Shown here: piece after piece, positions 36,278 to 45,936 of the stretch | Layout: each line of letters starts with the position of its first letter | How positions within the stretch are numbered: position 1 is the first letter of the stretch | Origin: JBLMZI01 sp050258755 | GTDB taxonomy: Bacteria; Bacillota; Syntrophomonadia; Syntrophomonadales; DTU052 | NCBI GenBank assembly: GCA_050258755.1 | Contig: JBLMZI010000007.1 | Location: 1-64,000 of the forward strand | Direction of reading: 5' to 3' | DNA length: 64,000 nt | Program-made: the position numbers and the translations under genes | Notes under the pieces: generated by a model | What the model saw: only the letters and a program-made list of their open reading frames with translations | Database searches by the model: none | What the model was told of the DNA's origin: nothing

Positions 36278-39200
36278 GTGGACACCGGTAAGAAAACCCT
36301 GGATAAGGGTGCGGGGGACGCGCAATACGTCACTTTTCAGGAGATTCAACAGCAGGCCGCGGAATCGTCAGACGCTTTCTGGCTGGTCCTCGACAGTATT
36401 GACGCTCACATCTATGTTACCGACATAGCCACTGGCGAAATCCTTTTTGTGAACCGGGCGATCCGAAAGAACACCGGCGATGTTATCGGGAAGATTTGCT
36501 GGCAGACCCTTCAAAAAGACCAATCGGGACCGTGCCCGTTCTGTAACAACCCCCAGTTGATCGATGAGTCAGGTCAACCGCGCGGGGTGGTCGTGTGGGA
36601 AACCCAAAACAGCCGTGACGGGCGCTGGTACGAATGCCGCGACCAAGCCATCCGTTGGGCCGACGGCCGGTTGGCGCGGCTGGAAATTGCCACCGATATT
36701 ACTGAGCGAAAAGTTCAAAGCCAGCAGTATGACCAGGAACGTTCCAGAATTAACACCATTCTGGACCATCTTCAGACGGGATTGTCATTGATTGACACTG
36801 ACCATAAGATTGTCTGGGCCAACGATCAATTCCGAGAGATGTTTTCCGGCCGCAATCCGGACGGAATGACCTGTTACGCGTTTTGTCACGACCGTACCGA
36901 ACCCTGTAAGGATTGCCCGGCGGCAACAGTCTGGGCTGGTGCGGGCGATGTTCAGTCCATTCGGCCCAGCTCGTTTTCCGGCCGGTGGTACCATCTGCTT
37001 TATCAGCCGATTTTCGATCAAACCGGGAAAATTACTGGCACCCTTCGAAGCTCCACCGATGTCACCGAGCAGCTGCTCATGCGCAGTGCGTTGGAAATCA
37101 GCGAAGAGAACCTCCGAATGGCCGTTTCCGGCAGCGGAATCGGGATGTATTCCTGGGATCTGGCCACCAATATCGTGGAAGTGGATCATCGCTTCCTGGA
37201 AATGCACGCGTTGAATTTTGCCCAGACCAAACTCAACTTGAAGACGATCCGCAAAATGATTCACCCCGCCGATGTTGGTATCCTAGTTGCCGGCTTCCAA
37301 CCCTGTCACCGAAACCAAAAAGACGGTTTTGAAGCCGAATATCGGGTCAAGCGTGCGGACGGCACCTGGATCTGGATTCAGAACCGCGGCCGGGTCGTCC
37401 TGCGGGACGAAAAAGACCGTCCGCGGCGGATACACGGGACCTACCTTGAAATCAGCGAACGTAAGCGAACCGAAGAGGCCCTGCAAGAGACCGAACAGCG
37501 GTTCTCCTCGTTTATGCGGCACTATCCCGGCCCAGCTTTTATAAAGGATCCGCGCGGCCGCTTCCTGTTTGTCAATCAGGCGTTCAGCGAACAGTGGTAT
37601 GACGGCCCGAACGATCCGGTCGGGCGTACCGCGCGCGAGATCTTTCCCGACACCTTCCGTATCGTCGCCAAGTCTGAACGGCAGGTTCTGCGGGGCGAAG
37701 TGCTCAGCGAAGATATGATGATCAAGGGGCCAAGCCAGGAAAGGGTGTGGCACGTACTGCGGTTTCCGATTTATCGGGAAAAGCGGCAGCCGCTCATCGG
37801 CGCTTTGGCGATCGATGTCACCGATTCCAAACAATCGGAAGCGGAACTGCAGCGAACCAAGCACCAGCTTGAAGCACAGAATCAAATTGCCTCACATTTT
37901 CTGACCATGGATGACGAACTGGAAATCTACCGGCGCGTTGTTGAAACGGTTGCGCGTGTGACTCGGAGCCGGGACGGGATGATGATCCTGTTCGGCCGGG
38001 AAGGCGCAATCGTGAATTTGGCGACCACATCCGGGATGGTTCGTTTCCAACCGACTACCGCCGACGAAGCAGTCTTGATTCCGCCATCAGAATTTTGGGA
38101 GACTTTTTACAGCAATACCGGAGACGGCCGAATCTACAATCAAGGGTTTTCTTTCCAGAACGGGCCTTTTTCGTTTGACCGGGTGCTCTTTGCACCGATC
38201 CGGTTCAGGGAAAGCCTGCTGGGCTCCCTGGTGGTTGTGGATAAAACCGGGGATTACGAGCGTTCCGATGCGGAGACCATCGAAGCCCTGGCGCAATTTT
38301 TGGCCCCGGTGCTCTACACCTATCTGGAGCGGAAACGCCTTGAGACGGAACGGGACCGGATGGAAAATGTGCTTCGAACGGCAAAAGAGTCAGCGGAAGC
38401 GGCCAGTAAGGCGAAAAACGAATTTTTGGCCAACATGAGCCACGAGGTACGGACCCCGATGAATGGAATCATCGGCGCGATGGAACTCTTGCGGACCGGT
38501 TCCGCGCTGGATAAGGAGCAGGAGGAACTGATGGATGTTGCTTCTGTCTGTGCCCACAACCTGCTTCGCATGATTGACGATATTCTTGACATCTCGCGGA
38601 TTGAGGCGGGGCGTACCCAACTGGATCCGGTCAGGTTCAAGTTTTCCGAGCTGATTCAGTCCATCCATGCGCTGGCGGAGCTGGCGGCCAAAGCCCGGGG
38701 CAACCGTTTTCGGATCTATTTGGACGCCGATCTGCCGGTATGGGTGATTGGTGATCAGCTTCGGATTCATCAGGTCATCATGAATCTGATTAACAATGCC
38801 ATGAAGTTTACCCACAAAGGGGACATCCGGCTGGAGGTCAGCCTGGAAGGGCACCAAGCCGGGGTTGCGGATATCCGTTTTTCGGTCTATGATTCCGGAA
38901 TCGGTATCCCGGCCGACGTCATGGAAGACGTATTTGAGCCATTTGTCCAGGCGGACAGTTCAATGACCAGAAAATATGGCGGAGCAGGCCTGGGGTTGAC
39001 CATCTGTAAACACCTGGTTGAAGCCATGAATGGCATGATCGGTCTGGAAAGCCAGCATGGCAAGGGAACCCAGGCCTGGTTCAGCGTGCCGCTGCAGACG
39101 GCTCCCGGCCAGATTGAAAAGAGTGTGGAATTCGGCGCAGCGGTTGAGACAGCAAGAACGCCGGAAGTGCCCGGACAGATGGCCAGGGGAAGAATCCTGG

Positions 39201-39574
39201 TTGCGGAAGATGATGCGGTTGCCCGGTTGATGGTGGCAAAGCTCCTGAACCGCCTCGGCTACGAATGTGATCTGGCTGTAAACGGTGCCGAAGCGCTTGA
39301 AAGGGTCGATGATTGCGGTTATGACGCCATCCTCATGGACATTCATATGGCGGAGATGGACGGGCTCAGTGCGACCCGGCGGATTCGTAATCACCAGTTG
39401 GCGAGCCGCCGAAGCGTCCCCATTATCGCTATGACCGCTATGGCGATGAACGAAGACCGAATTCGCTGCATCGACGAGGGAATGAATGACTTCATTCCCA
39501 AACCAGTGCGGCTTCAGGTGCTTGACGATACCCTGAAACGAAACTTGGCCGACGCCAATGGGACACAATCCTAG
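36278..39574 (+). CDS. Hybrid histidine kinase with four PAS domains, GAF and receiver
   Basis: 1098 residues from GTG 36278 with AAGGAGG at 36265-36271. Order: PAS1 (~30-145), PAS2 (~155-275), PAS3 with a PAC-like end (~285-415), PAS4 (~420-540), GAF (~545-690), HisKA with H722 in SHEVRTPMNG, HATPase, and a receiver with D1021 in LMDIHM. There is no membrane helix, so it senses inside the cell. PAS1 holds C74, C86, C89, C120 and PAS2 C199, C203, C210, C213, possible redox or metal sites. A phosphotransfer partner is not encoded nearby. Its promoter region follows the divergent methyltransferase gene. Confidence 0.93.
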   Translation: MDTGKKTLDKGAGDAQYVTFQEIQQQAAESSDAFWLVLDSIDAHIYVTDIATGEILFVNRAIRKNTGDVIGKICWQTLQKDQSGPCPFCNNPQLIDESGQPRGVVVWETQNSRDGRWYECRDQAIRWADGRLARLEIATDITERKVQSQQYDQERSRINTILDHLQTGLSLIDTDHKIVWANDQFREMFSGRNPDGMTCYAFCHDRTEPCKDCPAATVWAGAGDVQSIRPSSFSGRWYHLLYQPIFDQTGKITGTLRSSTDVTEQLLMRSALEISEENLRMAVSGSGIGMYSWDLATNIVEVDHRFLEMHALNFAQTKLNLKTIRKMIHPADVGILVAGFQPCHRNQKDGFEAEYRVKRADGTWIWIQNRGRVVLRDEKDRPRRIHGTYLEISERKRTEEALQETEQRFSSFMRHYPGPAFIKDPRGRFLFVNQAFSEQWYDGPNDPVGRTAREIFPDTFRIVAKSERQVLRGEVLSEDMMIKGPSQERVWHVLRFPIYREKRQPLIGALAIDVTDSKQSEAELQRTKHQLEAQNQIASHFLTMDDELEIYRRVVETVARVTRSRDGMMILFGREGAIVNLATTSGMVRFQPTTADEAVLIPPSEFWETFYSNTGDGRIYNQGFSFQNGPFSFDRVLFAPIRFRESLLGSLVVVDKTGDYERSDAETIEALAQFLAPVLYTYLERKRLETERDRMENVLRTAKESAEAASKAKNEFLANMSHEVRTPMNGIIGAMELLRTGSALDKEQEELMDVASVCAHNLLRMIDDILDISRIEAGRTQLDPVRFKFSELIQSIHALAELAAKARGNRFRIYLDADLPVWVIGDQLRIHQVIMNLINNAMKFTHKGDIRLEVSLEGHQAGVADIRFSVYDSGIGIPADVMEDVFEPFVQADSSMTRKYGGAGLGLTICKHLVEAMNGMIGLESQHGKGTQAWFSVPLQTAPGQIEKSVEFGAAVETARTPEVPGQMARGRILVAEDDAVARLMVAKLLNRLGYECDLAVNGAEALERVDDCGYDAILMDIHMAEMDGLSATRRIRNHQLASRRSVPIIAMTAMAMNEDRIRCIDEGMNDFIPKPVRLQVLDDTLKRNLADANGTQS

Positions 39575-39602
39575 GAAAACAAGCCTTTTATCAACCCATG
39601 AT

Positions 39603-39641
39603 AAACCGCCGGGGTTTCGAAGGAGACATGCCGGCGGTTTT
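39603..39641 (+). terminator. Terminator of the hybrid kinase gene
   Basis: AAACCGCCGG (39603-39612) and CCGGCGGTTT (39631-39640) form a perfect 10-bp stem with a U-rich 3' edge, about 30 bp past the stop. Confidence 0.75.
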
Positions 39642-39746
39642 GTGCACTTGATGCGGGCGGATGATGGAGCCTGCCGGAATGACCGGCTGGGTACACGCCT
39701 TCGCGGTGCGTGGTTGATCGTGCCCGGTAGTTCCGGTTGGCCCGGC

Positions 39747-40784
39747 TTATGACTGGGAACCTGATGCACGCAGTGTTTCAACCGCACGGAGCACCGCCGG
39801 GACGTCAGACGAAGTAAAGTGACGGTTTGTTACCAGGCGTACCGAAACGGGGCCCATGGTGTTAGCAAGGATTCCGTGGCCGGCCAATCCCTGTACGAAA
39901 GCTGCGGCATCGCCATCTGTCCCTTCCAGGTCAAAAGAAACGATATTGGTTTGAACCCGGGCCGGATCGAGAGCGATGCCATGGATGCCGGCCAGCCCTT
40001 CCGCGAGCGCTCGCGCATTGGCATGGTCATCGGCAAGCTGATCAATCATGGTTTCCAGGGCAACGATCCCGGCAGCTGCCAGCACGCCGGCCTGCCGCAT
40101 TCCACCACCAAGGACTTTCCTGGCGCGGCGGGCTTTCTCGACAAAAGGCCGTGAGCCGGCCAATATGGAACCTACCGGAGCGCTCAGGCCTTTCGAAAGG
40201 CAGAACATCACGCTGTCCGTATATTGTGTGTATTCATGAACCGGCAGCTCGGAAGCAAGGGCGGCGTGGAAGATGCGGGCACCGTCCAGGTGAACCGACA
40301 GGCCGTTTTGTTTGGCCAGACCATAGATCAAGCGCATTTGTTCCCGCGGCAGAATGATGCCGCCGCCGCGGTTGTGGGTATTCTCGATACAAATCAGTGA
40401 TGTTGACGGGAAATGGATGTTTTCAGGCCTAAGCAGCGCCTGAACCGCCTCGGCGGTCATTCCGTTCCGGTCATCGGCCAGGCGCGGCAGCAGTCCGGCA
40501 AAGCGTGCCAGGCCGCCGGCTTCGTAATAGTAGATATGGGATTCCCTGCCGAGAATGATTTCCTGGCCAGGCCGGGTGTGAGCCAGCAGTGCGGCCAGAT
40601 TGCCCATGGTGCCGCTTGCAACGAAAAGAGCGGCTTCTTTGCCGATGATAGCTGCGGCCATCTCCTCGAGCCGGTTCACGGTCGGATCATCGCGGTAGAC
40701 ATCGTCGCCGACCGCGGCTGAAGCCATGGCTTCCCGCATCGCCTGAGTGGGTTGGGTGATCGTATCGCTTCGAAGATCGATCAA
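39747..40784 (-). CDS. ltaE: Low-specificity L-threonine aldolase
   Basis: 345 residues. Start MIDLRSDTITQPT is typical. The PLP lysine is K198 in the SKGLSAP motif; 'HLDGAR' provides the Asp that holds the pyridine ring. It splits threonine (and allo-threonine) into glycine and acetaldehyde in the cytoplasm. The gene is single and faces the hybrid kinase. Confidence 0.93.
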   Translation of the reverse strand: MIDLRSDTITQPTQAMREAMASAAVGDDVYRDDPTVNRLEEMAAAIIGKEAALFVASGTMGNLAALLAHTRPGQEIILGRESHIYYYEAGGLARFAGLLPRLADDRNGMTAEAVQALLRPENIHFPSTSLICIENTHNRGGGIILPREQMRLIYGLAKQNGLSVHLDGARIFHAALASELPVHEYTQYTDSVMFCLSKGLSAPVGSILAGSRPFVEKARRARKVLGGGMRQAGVLAAAGIVALETMIDQLADDHANARALAEGLAGIHGIALDPARVQTNIVSFDLEGTDGDAAAFVQGLAGHGILANTMGPVSVRLVTNRHFTSSDVPAVLRAVETLRASGSQS

Positions 40785-41053
40785 TGGTTCTTCCTCCTTT
40801 GCCTCAACGAAAAGTGCCTGCTAATCCCTGCTTTCGATCGACATCGGCTGCTTTTCCCTGCCCCCATTGTACCATGATGACTGACCCAAAATGCTTGGCC
40901 AAAGGAGTTGGGGCTTAAAGCTGATATCAGGGTTGCCGTTCCCGTTCGGTCTTCGTAAAATACATCTATGGATTGTGGCAGGGGCTTAACCCCAAAAGTG
41001 GGGCTGCCCGGGATAGAGAGAAAACGGGGAGAAAACCCCGGGAGGATTCGAAA

Positions 41054-41695
41054 GTGAAACTCTGGTTTGGACTGTTGGCGATACTGCTGATTACAGGATC
41101 GGTATTCATCTTTGCCCGGAGACGGAAACCGGCCGCGCGGGTGGAGCGCATGGTTGAAAGTGTTTTTGTCGGGGAACAGGAAGTGTTTTCGCTTCTGCCG
41201 CCGGATTCAGTGCTGCAGGCGGTCGAGGTTTACAGCGCCCCGTCGCCGGATGGCTTTTTGGTCGAAAGCGTGGTCTATGCCTATCGAAGTACAAAACACC
41301 CACAGCGCCGGATTGATGCCGAAATCGACAACGACCGGCTGCGGGTAAAACTGCGGCGTTTTAAACAGGATGCCGCAGCCCTGCGCCTGCCGCTTCTGCT
41401 GGAGAAGCGGTTCATCGATATTCAGCCAATGCTTGAAATCGGCTTGCGGGAAGGCGGCGGGGCCTTTATTCAGGACGTCGAACCCGAATATGTGATTATC
41501 GACGCCCTGTTGGAACAAACCCCCGAAGGCCCGGTATGGGATGTGACGTTCGAAATCTACGAAAACAGCGATCGAGACGGCTGGTGGGATCTTACAATCA
41601 ACGCACTGACCGGGCAGGTGCTCAACCGCAGCCAGGAATATGCCGTGGAATGGGTTGAAGAGGATGACGGGCCCGTTCCGCCGGATTCAAAGTAG
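41054..41695 (+). CDS. Membrane-anchored hypothetical protein
   Basis: 213 residues from GTG 41054 with GGGAGG at 41039-41045. One hydrophobic segment near residues 3-21 is followed by Arg/Lys, so the bulk is outside the membrane. The C-terminal half ('TFEIYENSDRDGWWDLTIN', 'TGQVLNRSQEYAVEW') vaguely resembles PepSY-like repeats, a weak impression only. It has an A+T/C-rich bidirectional terminator after it. I do not recognise the family. Confidence 0.62.
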   Translation: MKLWFGLLAILLITGSVFIFARRRKPAARVERMVESVFVGEQEVFSLLPPDSVLQAVEVYSAPSPDGFLVESVVYAYRSTKHPQRRIDAEIDNDRLRVKLRRFKQDAAALRLPLLLEKRFIDIQPMLEIGLREGGGAFIQDVEPEYVIIDALLEQTPEGPVWDVTFEIYENSDRDGWWDLTINALTGQVLNRSQEYAVEWVEEDDGPVPPDSK

Positions 41696-41716
41696 TCATC
41701 GAACACAGCGCGATAG

Positions 41717-41758
41717 AAAAAACCGGGCGACCGAACACGAAGGTCAGCCCGGTTTTTT
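41717..41758. terminator. Bidirectional terminator
   Basis: AAAAAACCGGGC (41717-41728) pairs with GCCCGGTTTTTT (41747-41758). It separates the plus-strand hypothetical gene from the minus-strand MocR gene and can end both. Confidence 0.9.
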
Positions 41759-41767
41759 AATAGACAG

Positions 41768-43264
41768 CTAGCGAAGCGGCTGACTGACTGCCGGAATCCT
41801 GGGCGATGCTTCAAAGTGGCTTAGTTTACTGCAGATTTCGCCGATATGCCGTGCGGCCGATGCCAGATCCTGCTCATTGTGGGTCACGAAACACAGCCGA
41901 AGCTGGTCCGTTCCATACTGGTTTGCGTAAAAGGCATCACCGGGAACAAATGATATTCCAGCTTTTGCGGCTTCATGCAGCAGCTGCTGGGCGGTTATTG
42001 GCGCTTTCAAAGTACACCAGAAATAAAAACCGCCTTCCGGGCTGTCAAAAGTCAGATGTGGGTGCGCATGCTCTCGGAGCGCAAGCGCCAGCGCGTCTCG
42101 GCGCCTGGCGTAGATCGGACGGATGCGCTTTAAATGCTGGGACAGAACGTTTTCTTCCAGAAGCCGGTGCGTTACATGCTGGGACAGATTGGCACAGTGA
42201 AGATCGACGTACTGTTTCTCCTGGGCCAGACGGTTGATGACGGCGGCCGGTCCTGCCAGCCAACCCGCGCGCAGCCCGGGAACCAGCACCTTGGAAAGGG
42301 TCCCAAGATAGAGCACGCCGCCGTAAGGATCAAGCGCTTTAAGGCTTTCCGGCGGACGCTGCGCATAATACAGCTCGCTGTAGGGGTCATCTTCCAGAAT
42401 GACAAGCCGGTAGCGCTCGCCAAGTTTCAGGATTTCCTGCCGGGTGACCGTGGATAAGACGCGCCCGGTCGGATTTTGGAACGAAGGGATGGTATAAAAC
42501 AATTTAGGCCGGTAGCGCGTCAGGTAGTCCTCAAGGACGTCCAATGGAAAAGACTTTGTATTCGGCAGTGCAAGGATTCGAGCCCCCAACGCTTGAAACA
42601 ACTGAATCGCGCCAATGTAGGTCGGCGATTCCAAGATGACGTAATCACCCGGTTCCAGGAAGGATCGGGCCGCCAGATACAGGGCCTGCTGTGAACCGGC
42701 CGTTACCAGTATGTTTTCCGGCAGCGTCTCGGCCCCGCGGGTTTCCATCAGTCGGGCTAAAGAGGTTCGAAGCGGTCCGTATCCCTCGGTCGGGATATAT
42801 CCGAGATCACACATCTTCGATGATAGTTCGTGCAGGACGTTCTGGATCGCCTCAGCCGGGTACATTGCAGGATCGATCATACCGCCCGCAAGCGAAATTT
42901 CAGCGCGCGGCATACCCATCAGATCACGGAGAATCGACACCATCGGATTCTTGCCGAGCGGTCTAAAAAGCTGATCCCAGGGCATGCCGGGAAGAGTCTG
43001 CGTGTTTTCGGGCAGATCAATCACATAGGTTCCGCTGCCAACCCGGCTCGCGACCAGACCGGACTGTTCCAGCCAGTGATAGGTATGAATGGCGGTGGTG
43101 CGGCTGACGTCAAGCGCTTCTGCCAGTTTTCGCTCCGGCGGCAGGCGCATTCCGGCAGGAATTGCGCGGCTTAAGATTTGCTGCTGCAGGTATTCGCCGA
43201 TCTGCTGGTAAAGCGGCTTGCCGGTGTCCGGCTCGACCGTAAAGGACGCCAGAAAATTGGACAC
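41768..43264 (-). CDS. MocR-type GntR/aminotransferase regulator
   Basis: 498 residues. The N-terminal GntR winged helix ('LPPERKLAEALDVSRTTA', residues ~41-58) is joined to a fold-type I aminotransferase domain whose PLP lysine is K325 (GTLSKVLVPG). Such proteins act either as PLP-dependent transcription factors (PdxR, GabR, EhuR types) or, in related branches, as 2-aminoadipate transaminases. No target operon is certain; the gene faces UvsE across a 470-bp gap with an 8-bp inverted repeat next to its start. It may regulate itself. Confidence 0.88.
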   Translation of the reverse strand: MSNFLASFTVEPDTGKPLYQQIGEYLQQQILSRAIPAGMRLPPERKLAEALDVSRTTAIHTYHWLEQSGLVASRVGSGTYVIDLPENTQTLPGMPWDQLFRPLGKNPMVSILRDLMGMPRAEISLAGGMIDPAMYPAEAIQNVLHELSSKMCDLGYIPTEGYGPLRTSLARLMETRGAETLPENILVTAGSQQALYLAARSFLEPGDYVILESPTYIGAIQLFQALGARILALPNTKSFPLDVLEDYLTRYRPKLFYTIPSFQNPTGRVLSTVTRQEILKLGERYRLVILEDDPYSELYYAQRPPESLKALDPYGGVLYLGTLSKVLVPGLRAGWLAGPAAVINRLAQEKQYVDLHCANLSQHVTHRLLEENVLSQHLKRIRPIYARRRDALALALREHAHPHLTFDSPEGGFYFWCTLKAPITAQQLLHEAAKAGISFVPGDAFYANQYGTDQLRLCFVTHNEQDLASAARHIGEICSKLSHFEASPRIPAVSQPLR

Positions 43265-43735
43265 ATTGGCCCCCCCTTTTTTGCAATGGAATCCAATTTA
43301 TACTACCATATTTCGGAATTGGATATCCACAATGTCTGGATTGGAATGCGGCATTGGCGGTATAAAGCGGTAGTGAATGGAATGGATGACTGGCGGTTTT
43401 GGTATTAGATTTGGCAGAATTACCTGGTTTGGCGCCGGAGTGAAGGGCTGCCTGCCGCCGATTTTTGGCATCATACCATTTGTTTTTGCTTGCCGCATTT
43501 GCGGCCGGATCGGAACTTGCTTGCTTACGTGCCAGACTGGTTTTGCCCGTAACAGCATTCGACGCTTCTTGCCGGGAAAGGGTGCTATAATTAAATCATT
43601 CCGATGCTCCCTTCGCCAAAAAACGCAGAACCGGCACGAAACCTTTCGTGCTCTCAGTGATCATCAATGCTCAACATGCAACCATAGGAATAAAGCTGGC
43701 AAAGTCGGCGGAAACTGCGTTTGGAGGTGACGACC
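43265..43735. other. Intergenic region between MocR and UvsE genes
   Basis: No gene is supported. Just before the MocR start lie ATCCAATT (43291-43298) and AATTGGAT (43317-43324), a perfect 8-bp inverted repeat with an 18-bp spacer, a candidate operator. The rest is featureless to the eye apart from repeated TGGAAT-like words. Confidence 0.45.
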
Positions 43736-44707
43736 ATGCAAGTTCGGTTTGGTTATGTCGCGATGTCGGTCAACCTGGAAAAATCCTCACCCTCCGGAAC
43801 CGTCACAGTAAAGGCGTATTCGGCGCTGGCGGCCAAAGACTCCGGGTACGCCATGAACCGCGTACGCCGGACCGCTCGGGCTAATCTGGAAAACACCCTG
43901 CGTTTGCTCAAGTACAACCGAATGAACGATATCAGGATGTACCGGTTCAGTTCCAAACTGATTCCGCTCGCCACACACCCGCTGTTGGCCGATTGGGATT
44001 ACGCGGCGGATTTAGCCGAACCGCTGGAACAGATTGGGTATTACGTGAAGGAAAACGAAATGCGGGTCAGTTTTCATCCAGACCACTACAATCTGTTAAA
44101 CTCGCCGCGCGGCGAAGTCCTGGAGGCTGCCTTGATCGATCTGGATCACCATCAGCGAATGCTGGATGCGATGGGGCTCTCCAGTCAGGCAAAGCTGGTC
44201 ATGCATCTCGGGGGCGCGTACCGCGACAAAAAAGCCGCGATCGAACGCTTTGAAATGAACTGGAACCGGCTTCCCCAGGAGATACAAAATCGCCTGGTCT
44301 TGGAAAACGATGATAAGGTCTATCACGCTCAGGATGTTCTTGCTTTATGCGAGCGCCTAAAGGTTCCGATGGTGCTGGATTTGCATCACCATGCGTGCAA
44401 CCCGTCGCCTGACAGCCTGGATGAGTATCTGCCCAGGGTATTTGCTACCTGGGCGGGCGATCTGCCTCCAAAGATTCATGTTTCCAGCCCGAGAAGCCCG
44501 GAAGACCCGAGGAGTCATGCCGATTATGTGTCAGCCGATGATTTGATCGGGTTTCTAAAAACAGCAGCCAGTCACACTGAACAGCTGGATGTGATGGTGG
44601 AGGCGAAACAAAAGGACCTGGCGATGCTGCGGCTGGTTGAGGAATTATCCGGTTTTCCCGGTATCAATCCGGTGGATCGCGGGCAGATCGAAGTGCTTCC
44701 AATGTAA
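43736..44707 (+). CDS. uvsE: UV DNA damage endonuclease
   Basis: 323 residues from ATG 43736, with GGAGGTGACG upstream. It opens 'VRFGYVAMSVNL' and has the family's 'VSFHPDHYNLLNSP' metal-site region, then 'KLVMHLGGAYRDK', 'VLENDDK' and 'VLDLHHH', all barrel-edge His/Glu positions of UvdE. The enzyme nicks 5' of UV photoproducts without the UvrABC system. A sporeformer with long-lived spores would benefit, an inference. Confidence 0.94.
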   Translation: MQVRFGYVAMSVNLEKSSPSGTVTVKAYSALAAKDSGYAMNRVRRTARANLENTLRLLKYNRMNDIRMYRFSSKLIPLATHPLLADWDYAADLAEPLEQIGYYVKENEMRVSFHPDHYNLLNSPRGEVLEAALIDLDHHQRMLDAMGLSSQAKLVMHLGGAYRDKKAAIERFEMNWNRLPQEIQNRLVLENDDKVYHAQDVLALCERLKVPMVLDLHHHACNPSPDSLDEYLPRVFATWAGDLPPKIHVSSPRSPEDPRSHADYVSADDLIGFLKTAASHTEQLDVMVEAKQKDLAMLRLVEELSGFPGINPVDRGQIEVLPM

Positions 44708-44806
44708 ACAAAAAAGTATTTTGACGCACAAAAATAGGAATATTTGCCTCCGGCCGCGAATAGAAATGTGAGTGCCGCCTGAAAATGGCGGACACCAGGC
44801 TGGGAG

Positions 44807-45799
44807 GTGACTTACATAGGTACCGTACGAATACTTTCCATTGACGGCGGCGGCGTTCGTGGCATACTGCCGGCGATGATGATCAACGAACTGGAGACCC
44901 GCACCGGAAAGCCGGCCGCACAATTGTTTGACCTGATCGTGGGCACTTCAACCGGAGCCATGCTGGCTCTGGGCTTAACGAAACCGGGGAACGGCGGGCG
45001 GCCGCAGTACAGCGCACGCGATTTGGTCGGTCTTTACGAAAAAGAGAGTTCGAAGATTTTCCCGCGCAGTTTTTGGCACCGAGTGGAAACGGCAGGAGGA
45101 CTCATTGAGGAAAAATACCCGGCGGACGGGTTGGAAGCGGTTTTGGATAAATATTTCGGGAGTGCGAAACTGTCCGATGCGCTGACTGGTGTCATGGTGA
45201 CGGCTTACGAAATAGAAGGGCGAAAACCATGGTTCTTCCGCAGCCGGAACGCATTAGATTCTAAAAAACGGGCATGGGACTTTCCCATGAAGCTGGTAGC
45301 CCGTGCAGCAACGGCGGCTCCAACCTATTTTGAACCGGTTCGCGTCGACAGCTTTTCGCGGGGGGAACACGCGGCTTTGATCGACGGCGGCGTTTTTGCC
45401 AATAATCCGGCAATGTGCGCATACGTTGAGGCGAAAGCCATTTTCCCCGATGCGGATCGAATCGTGATGGTTTCACTGGGGACCGGAGAAATGGTTCGGC
45501 CGATTCCATTTGATGCGGCGGCAAAGTGGGGTTTGTTACAATGGGCCCGCCCGCTCCTCTCTGTGGTATTCGACGGAACCGACGATACCGTTGACTATCA
45601 ATTGCGGCAGCTGCTTCAGCCCCGGAATGGCGAAGCCTGCTATTATCGATTCCAAACCCGGCTCGATCGGGGTAATGATGACATGGACGATTCCAGTCGA
45701 ACCAATTTGCTCGTGCTTCGTTTGCTGGCAGAAACCCTGATTCAGGAAAACGACCTGCTGTTGGACACGGTCAGTCGACAGCTGCTTTCGGACGGATAG
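44807..45799 (+). CDS. Patatin-like phospholipase
   Basis: 330 residues. It has all patatin marks: oxyanion loop 'DGGGVRGILP', GTSTG with Ser48 as nucleophile, and 'IDGGVFANNP' with Asp193 of the Ser-Asp dyad. It hydrolyses acyl esters, probably of lipids, in the cytoplasm (no signal). The start is odd: GTG 44807 lies inside the only good ribosome site (GGGAGGTGA), while an in-frame ATA at 44816 stands seven bases after it. It is followed 137 bp later by a phasin-like gene. Confidence 0.88.
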   Translation: MTYIGTVRILSIDGGGVRGILPAMMINELETRTGKPAAQLFDLIVGTSTGAMLALGLTKPGNGGRPQYSARDLVGLYEKESSKIFPRSFWHRVETAGGLIEEKYPADGLEAVLDKYFGSAKLSDALTGVMVTAYEIEGRKPWFFRSRNALDSKKRAWDFPMKLVARAATAAPTYFEPVRVDSFSRGEHAALIDGGVFANNPAMCAYVEAKAIFPDADRIVMVSLGTGEMVRPIPFDAAAKWGLLQWARPLLSVVFDGTDDTVDYQLRQLLQPRNGEACYYRFQTRLDRGNDDMDDSSRTNLLVLRLLAETLIQENDLLLDTVSRQLLSDG

Positions 45800-45936
45800 G
45801 ACGTGCAATTGCAGATAAAATGGGTTTTTGGAATATTCCGATTGACAGCCCGAGCGCCGTTTTTTTACAATTAAAAGTGCAGCTAAATGTGGCTGCAAAG
45901 AGAGAGACGCGTGCGTAGTGAGAAGGAGGAGACACA

